Positions 5,861 through 9,472 of a stretch of DNA of 9,472 nucleotides are shown one piece after another; positions within the stretch are counted from its first letter, which is position 1; each line of letters begins with the position of its first letter. The DNA lies in NCBI GenBank assembly GCA_026392135.1, contig JAPLCR010000296.1, forward strand, positions 4,052 to 13,523, in the 5' to 3' direction. This DNA comes from Armatimonadota bacterium (GTDB taxonomy: Bacteria > Armatimonadota > Chthonomonadetes > Chthonomonadales > Chthonomonadaceae). Below the pieces are notes generated by a model. It was not told where the DNA came from. It saw only the letters and a program-made list of their open reading frames with translations, and searched no databases. The translations under genes and the position numbers were made by a program.

Positions 5861-6759
5861 TGCCCTGTCATAATCTGTATAAGCGAAGCAGAGGCTTTGA
5901 ACTGGTTTTTGCTGGTCTCATACACCCAAGTCCACGCCTCCTCGCTGAAACCTAGCCATTCGCGTACCGCGTCGCTCATCTCTGGCTGAAGCGCGTGCGG
6001 AGTGGCGGCATACCCCATCTCCCAAGCGATACAGTCCGCCGCGTGAACTATCCAAGCCCACTCTTTATACTCACTCTGAACACTGTTGAGATGATGCTCA
6101 CCAATCATAGCACCGAGGTGCCCAGGAAAACACCACTTCTCGGCGATTTTACGCCCTACGTAGGCATGGTCTAGCCCCAATACAAGCTGTTCTGCTTCTT
6201 TGGACTGTTTTTTTTCTTTGTCTGCAAACGCCATAACAACCGCATACTGTACGGGAAAATAGGCATCCAGAAACAGAGTGCCTATATCGTGGAGTAGCCC
6301 TCCAATAAACGCCTCTTCTGCTGCCGACCGCATCTGTGACATACGCTTTTTAGCAAGAGTTTGTGCTGTCACAGCAACAGCAACGGAGTGCTCCCAAAAC
6401 TTATCGCGGTTCAAACCATACGGAATCCTTTTATTGGCAAAAGCGTTTACGGCTGAAACCCCCATTACAAGGTTTCGCACTGTGTTAAACCCCAAAATCA
6501 TGACTGCCTGCGTGATGGTGCTTACCTTCTTGGGTAGTCCATAGTACGCCGAGTTGACAATACGCAACACCTTAGAAGCCAGCCCTTGATCCATCCGAAT
6601 CAGGTTATTTAGGTCATCCGCAGAGGTATTGGGATTGTTGATAGTTTGCATTATTTTGACCACTACCGCGGGGAGCGGAGGCAGGTCGGTAAGCCGTTTT
6701 TCAATCGTAGAGAGGCAGACATTACGGTCTACCCGAACGGTTTTTGTTTCTAGTAACAT
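5857..6759 (-). CDS. HDOD-domain signalling protein
   Basis: Protein of 300 residues. After about 20 N-terminal residues, LTDLPPLPAVVVKIMQTI (23-40) opens the HDOD domain, followed by IRMDQGLASKVLRIVNSAYY (54-73) and VSTITQAVMILGFNTVRNL (79-97). Histidine and aspartate residues of the HD fold remain: His124, His157-Asp158 in LLHDIGTLFLD, His198 in GLDHAY, His221-222 in EHH and Asp242 in HAADCIA. HDOD proteins usually act as regulatory or scaffold modules in motility, cyclic-di-GMP and cell-cycle signalling; catalysis is rarely shown. There is no membrane segment, so it is cytoplasmic. AGGAG lies four bases before the ATG, a short spacing. It is the third gene of the cheW-cheA operon, 27 bases after cheA, so it probably works with that pathway as an output or modulator. 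Confidence 0.88.
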   Translation of the reverse strand: MLLETKTVRVDRNVCLSTIEKRLTDLPPLPAVVVKIMQTINNPNTSADDLNNLIRMDQGLASKVLRIVNSAYYGLPKKVSTITQAVMILGFNTVRNLVMGVSAVNAFANKRIPYGLNRDKFWEHSVAVAVTAQTLAKKRMSQMRSAAEEAFIGGLLHDIGTLFLDAYFPVQYAVVMAFADKEKKQSKEAEQLVLGLDHAYVGRKIAEKWCFPGHLGAMIGEHHLNSVQSEYKEWAWIVHAADCIAWEMGYAATPHALQPEMSDAVREWLGFSEEAWTWVYETSKNQFKASASLIQIMTGH

Positions 6760-6786
6760 CGTACTCCTACTTCCTTCTTGGGAATA

Positions 6787-8883
6787 TTATGGATACGTAG
6801 GGGCACTACGCCCCTCTATTGAAAACTGTATAAGCCCATTGACATCTACAATAAGCCCTACCCTACCATCACCCAGTATGGTCGCGCCCGATATACCGGG
6901 AATATCACCGACAAATCGCCCTAAAGATTTGATGACTATCTCTTGTTCTCCAATAAGCCGACTCACCAGTAGCCCCACCTGTTTCTCACCATAACCTACG
7001 ACTACCATGAAGTGGTCAAGGAGAGGGCAAACCTCTTGCACAGTCTCTTCACCTCTCCCCTTGGCAAGAGGTTTTTCAGCGGGAGTCATTACTCCTTCAT
7101 TCGGAAAGATGCCTGCCATTCGGAGGATAGGCAACGTTTTGCCTCGATGAAGTATCACTTCACGATGTTGTACGTTATGTATTTGAGACCTCTCAATCTT
7201 GAGCGTCTCTACTACCGAGCTTAGCGGCAGCGCAAAAACGCCCTCCCTTACCTCCACAAGGAGTGCGCGAATAATAGCGAGAGTGAGTGGAAGCTTCACC
7301 TTAAAGCGCGAACCCCGCCCCAATCTGCTATCAATGCTTACACTGCCCCCCAGTTTCTCAAGGTTGGCACGCACTATATCCATGCCCACACCACGCCCAG
7401 AAACATCTGATAACTCTTTCGCTGTGGTAAGACCAGAGGTAAAAATGAGGTTAATGGATTCTGCATCTGTAAGCCGGTTCGCGTTTTCAGAGGTGAGTAT
7501 ACCCATCTCAACGGCTCTGTTTCGTATGCGTTGCGGGTCTATACCCCGCCCATCGTCTTCAATCTCAATAACGACGTGGCTCTCTTCATGGCGGGCGCGA
7601 ATCCAGACACTCCCTGCACGCGGCTTCCCAGACTTCTCACGCTCATCGGGAGCCTCAATACCGTGGTCAAGGCTATTCCGTAGCATATGGATAAGCGGGT
7701 CGCTAATCACTTCAATAACAGAGCGGTCTAACTCGGTCTCCTTACCTTCAATAACAAGGTTGACCTCCTTGCCTAACTTCTGCGTGATATCGCGTACCAT
7801 ACGCGGGAATCGGCTGAAGACATTCTCGATAGGCAACATTCGCGCCTTCATGACCTCTTCTTGAAGTTCGTCGGTAATGCGCCCTATGTGTGCTGCCGTT
7901 TCGTTCAAACTGTCTGACAGGGCACTGGAGTGAACGGTTTCGGTGAACTTTAGACCTATTTGGGTAAGGCGTGTGCGGTCAACTACCAGTTCGCCAATAA
8001 GGTTTATAAGTTTGTCTAGCCGTGCCACATCCACCCGAATAGTCGAACTCTGCTTAATACTGGCTTTTGCTTCTGGCTTTGCTTCTTGTGACACAGGCTC
8101 AATCGGAGGAGAGTTGGTAGGTGCGGACTCTCTCTCCTGCTCCCAGAGTGTAACCTGAACCGCCTGTACCTCTGAAACCCGTTTCACTGCTTTTGCTATT
8201 TCATCAGGTGTTGTTTGAGAGGCAAGCAGTATTTCAAAAGTGTCGTCAAACTGTTCGTTTTCAAGGCACTCTTCGTCTGGATTTACTGCAATAACTGCCC
8301 CTACGGTCTCTAGTGCTTGCAAGACCATAACCGCTCTTACCGATTTCATCATACATTCGGCTTCAAGAGTGACTATAAGATGATAAGATATACAGTCGGC
8401 TTTTCGCGCCTCTTCTAGGGTGAGGTTTTGCTCTTCGGTGAGGTGCAGCGAAGAGCAAAACGGGAGGGCGGTGCTTAGCACGGAGCGCGTTGTACCAGTG
8501 TTCTCTTCTAGGAGGTTGCGGAGAGCTTCCGTCTGTTGAGCGGCATCCAAAGCGGTATCACCTATCTCTGCAATTTCATCTTTCATCTGTTTTAGAGCAT
8601 CCAACCCCTCAAAAAGTGCGTCGATAAGAGGTAGAGTGACAGTAATTCTGTCTTGGCGCAGCCTATCGAGAACGTCCTCCATCGCATGGGTAAGGTCTCC
8701 CATAGAGAGATAACCCATCGCTCGAGAAGAGCCTTTGAGCGTATGGGCGGCACGAAAGATACGCTGTAGTAGATCTGGGGAAGCCTCCTTTTCGAGAGCA
8801 AGAAAATCCTGCTCCATCAACTCCATCTGCTCTCTAGCCTCTTCCAGAAAGACCATCCTCATTTCACTCATATCTATAACCAT
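6787..8883 (-). CDS. cheA: Chemotaxis-type histidine kinase CheA
   Basis: Protein of 698 residues with the full CheA domain order. P1 (Hpt) has the phosphoryl-accepting His47 in AAHTLKGSSRAMG. A P2-like domain (about 165-248) would dock a CheY-type regulator. A charged, proline-containing linker (about 250-280) leads to the P3 dimerisation helices (281-350). The P4 ATPase has the N box LRNSLDHGIE (401-410), the G1 box DDGRGI (443-448) and the G2 box GRGVGMD (496-502). The P5 CheW-like domain runs from about 535 to 690. It autophosphorylates in response to receptors and passes phosphate to a response regulator. The ATG at 8883 has GAGGT seven bases upstream and leaves a 19-base gap after cheW. 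The longer frame from 8931 would overlap the cheW end. No CheY, CheB or receptor gene is in the window, so chemotaxis, pili or another output cannot be separated here. Confidence 0.95.
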   Translation of the reverse strand: MVIDMSEMRMVFLEEAREQMELMEQDFLALEKEASPDLLQRIFRAAHTLKGSSRAMGYLSMGDLTHAMEDVLDRLRQDRITVTLPLIDALFEGLDALKQMKDEIAEIGDTALDAAQQTEALRNLLEENTGTTRSVLSTALPFCSSLHLTEEQNLTLEEARKADCISYHLIVTLEAECMMKSVRAVMVLQALETVGAVIAVNPDEECLENEQFDDTFEILLASQTTPDEIAKAVKRVSEVQAVQVTLWEQERESAPTNSPPIEPVSQEAKPEAKASIKQSSTIRVDVARLDKLINLIGELVVDRTRLTQIGLKFTETVHSSALSDSLNETAAHIGRITDELQEEVMKARMLPIENVFSRFPRMVRDITQKLGKEVNLVIEGKETELDRSVIEVISDPLIHMLRNSLDHGIEAPDEREKSGKPRAGSVWIRARHEESHVVIEIEDDGRGIDPQRIRNRAVEMGILTSENANRLTDAESINLIFTSGLTTAKELSDVSGRGVGMDIVRANLEKLGGSVSIDSRLGRGSRFKVKLPLTLAIIRALLVEVREGVFALPLSSVVETLKIERSQIHNVQHREVILHRGKTLPILRMAGIFPNEGVMTPAEKPLAKGRGEETVQEVCPLLDHFMVVVGYGEKQVGLLVSRLIGEQEIVIKSLGRFVGDIPGISGATILGDGRVGLIVDVNGLIQFSIEGRSAPTYP
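6799..6815 (-). other. Small GC-rich stem-loop in the 3' end of cheA
   Basis: AGGGGC (6799-6804) and GCCCCT (6810-6815) pair around a five-base loop, ten bases inside the cheA stop. On the minus strand it is followed by an AT-rich but not T-run sequence, so it is not a proper terminator. It could lower read-through into the HDOD gene or stabilise the upstream message. It may also be chance within coding sequence. Confidence 0.3.
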
Positions 8884-8902
8884 AAGGGAGACCTCATTCG
8901 CG

Positions 8903-9373
8903 TTAAGCGGCACTCTGAATTGGAGGAACACTTAGTACTTGAGCGATATTCAATAGTATCAATAGAGTGTCCATCGCTTTACCGACCCCAAGGATAGGAT
9001 TGGTGTTGAGGTTTTTGATGAATTCTGAGGGAGGCTCGATCTCTGAACTCTGGATTTTCATCACGCCCACAACATCGTCCACAATCATACCTACGGTGCT
9101 ATCTGCCTGCTCTACCACAATCACACGCGTACTACGGGTCGCCTCTGCATAGGGAAGCCCCAACCGCTTTCTCAGGTCTAATATGGGAACTATCTTACCG
9201 CGTAGGTTAATCACACCCAAAATGTCTTTGGAGGTATGCGGGATGTGCGTAATTTCGGGAAGTAGTATTATCTCGTTGATAGCGGAGATATCTACTGCGT
9301 ATATCTCATTCGCTAGATGAAAGGCGACGAGTTGGTTCTCTTTTTGCTCTGGTTCTAGTGTCGCAGTACTCAT
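8903..9373 (-). CDS. cheW: Chemotaxis coupling protein CheW
   Basis: Protein of 156 residues, the usual length for a stand-alone CheW, all one SH3-like CheW domain. Matching segments are LVAFHLANEIYAVDISAINEI (the opening strands), GVINLRGKIVPILDLRKRLG around residues 53-72, VIVVEQADSTVGMIVDDVVGV and ILGVGKAMDTLLILLNI. CheW bridges chemoreceptors and CheA in the cytoplasmic array and needs no catalytic residues. It is the first visible gene of the cheW-cheA-HDOD operon. The ATG at 9373 is the only sensible start, but there is no good Shine-Dalgarno in front of it, only AGAAAAGATA. The 99 bases upstream to the window end show no promoter I trust, so the operon could begin further right. Confidence 0.93.
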   Translation of the reverse strand: MSTATLEPEQKENQLVAFHLANEIYAVDISAINEIILLPEITHIPHTSKDILGVINLRGKIVPILDLRKRLGLPYAEATRSTRVIVVEQADSTVGMIVDDVVGVMKIQSSEIEPPSEFIKNLNTNPILGVGKAMDTLLILLNIAQVLSVPPIQSAA

Positions 9374-9472
9374 AGTGTTATCTTTTCTAAAAATAGGGTG
9401 GAAGAGGGTCGAGTTATTTTCGGTCTTGTGGGGAGTAAACTTTAGAGTGAGAGGGCAACAAATACAGGTGTT

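Noticed and set aside
8884..8931. Extended start of CheA at 8931
   Set aside because: It overlaps the cheW end and adds residues before the Hpt domain with no family support; 8883 has GAGGT at seven bases.

Overview
The window is an ordinary stretch of bacterial chromosome, with one gene cut by the left edge and no sign of phage, transposon, CRISPR or RNA genes. Base composition is moderate, genes are tightly packed, and most starts have a clear AGGAG-type ribosome site. The gene mix is a twin-arginine-exported TIM-barrel isomerase, a cysteine-containing old-yellow-enzyme relative, a LacI regulator, an HDOD protein and a MurC/Mpl-like ligase. It would fit Armatimonadota or a Planctomycetes/Verrucomicrobia-like group. 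That is a low-confidence guess from protein style; no marker gene is present.

Left block, minus strand (1-2970): the 5' end of a Mur-ligase-family gene with a TTG start (1-371), then upstream of it a two-gene operon. This operon is an FMN oxidoreductase of the old yellow enzyme class (1504-2970) followed after 31 bases by a Tat-exported sugar-phosphate-isomerase-like protein (555-1472). A hairpin at 488-528 separates the operon from the Mur ligase gene.

Middle block: a single minus-strand gene (3111-3944) encodes a secreted or membrane-anchored coiled-coil protein of unknown function, closed by a perfect 28-base palindrome (3060-3087). It is divergent from a plus-strand pair: a LacI-family repressor (4226-5242) and a chloramphenicol-phosphotransferase-like small kinase (5276-5860). 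The divergent gap carries a clear promoter (TTGACA, 17 bases, TAAACT with an upstream TG). Directly behind it is a perfect 16-base palindrome, ACTGAAACGTTTCAGT, whose central CG is typical of LacI/PurR-family operators. The sequence therefore suggests that the repressor controls itself and the kinase.

Right block, minus strand (5857-9373): cheW, cheA and an HDOD-domain gene in that order, with gaps of 19 and 27 bases, evidently one signalling operon. No receptor, CheY, CheR or CheB gene is in view. The HDOD stop codon overlaps the stop of the convergent kinase gene.

Several starts here are set downstream of the longest possible reading frame, using ribosome sites, domain boundaries and promoter position. 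The best candidates for something new are the autoregulated LacI/kinase pair and the orphan coiled-coil protein. Nothing in the window amounts to an obviously undescribed multi-gene system.
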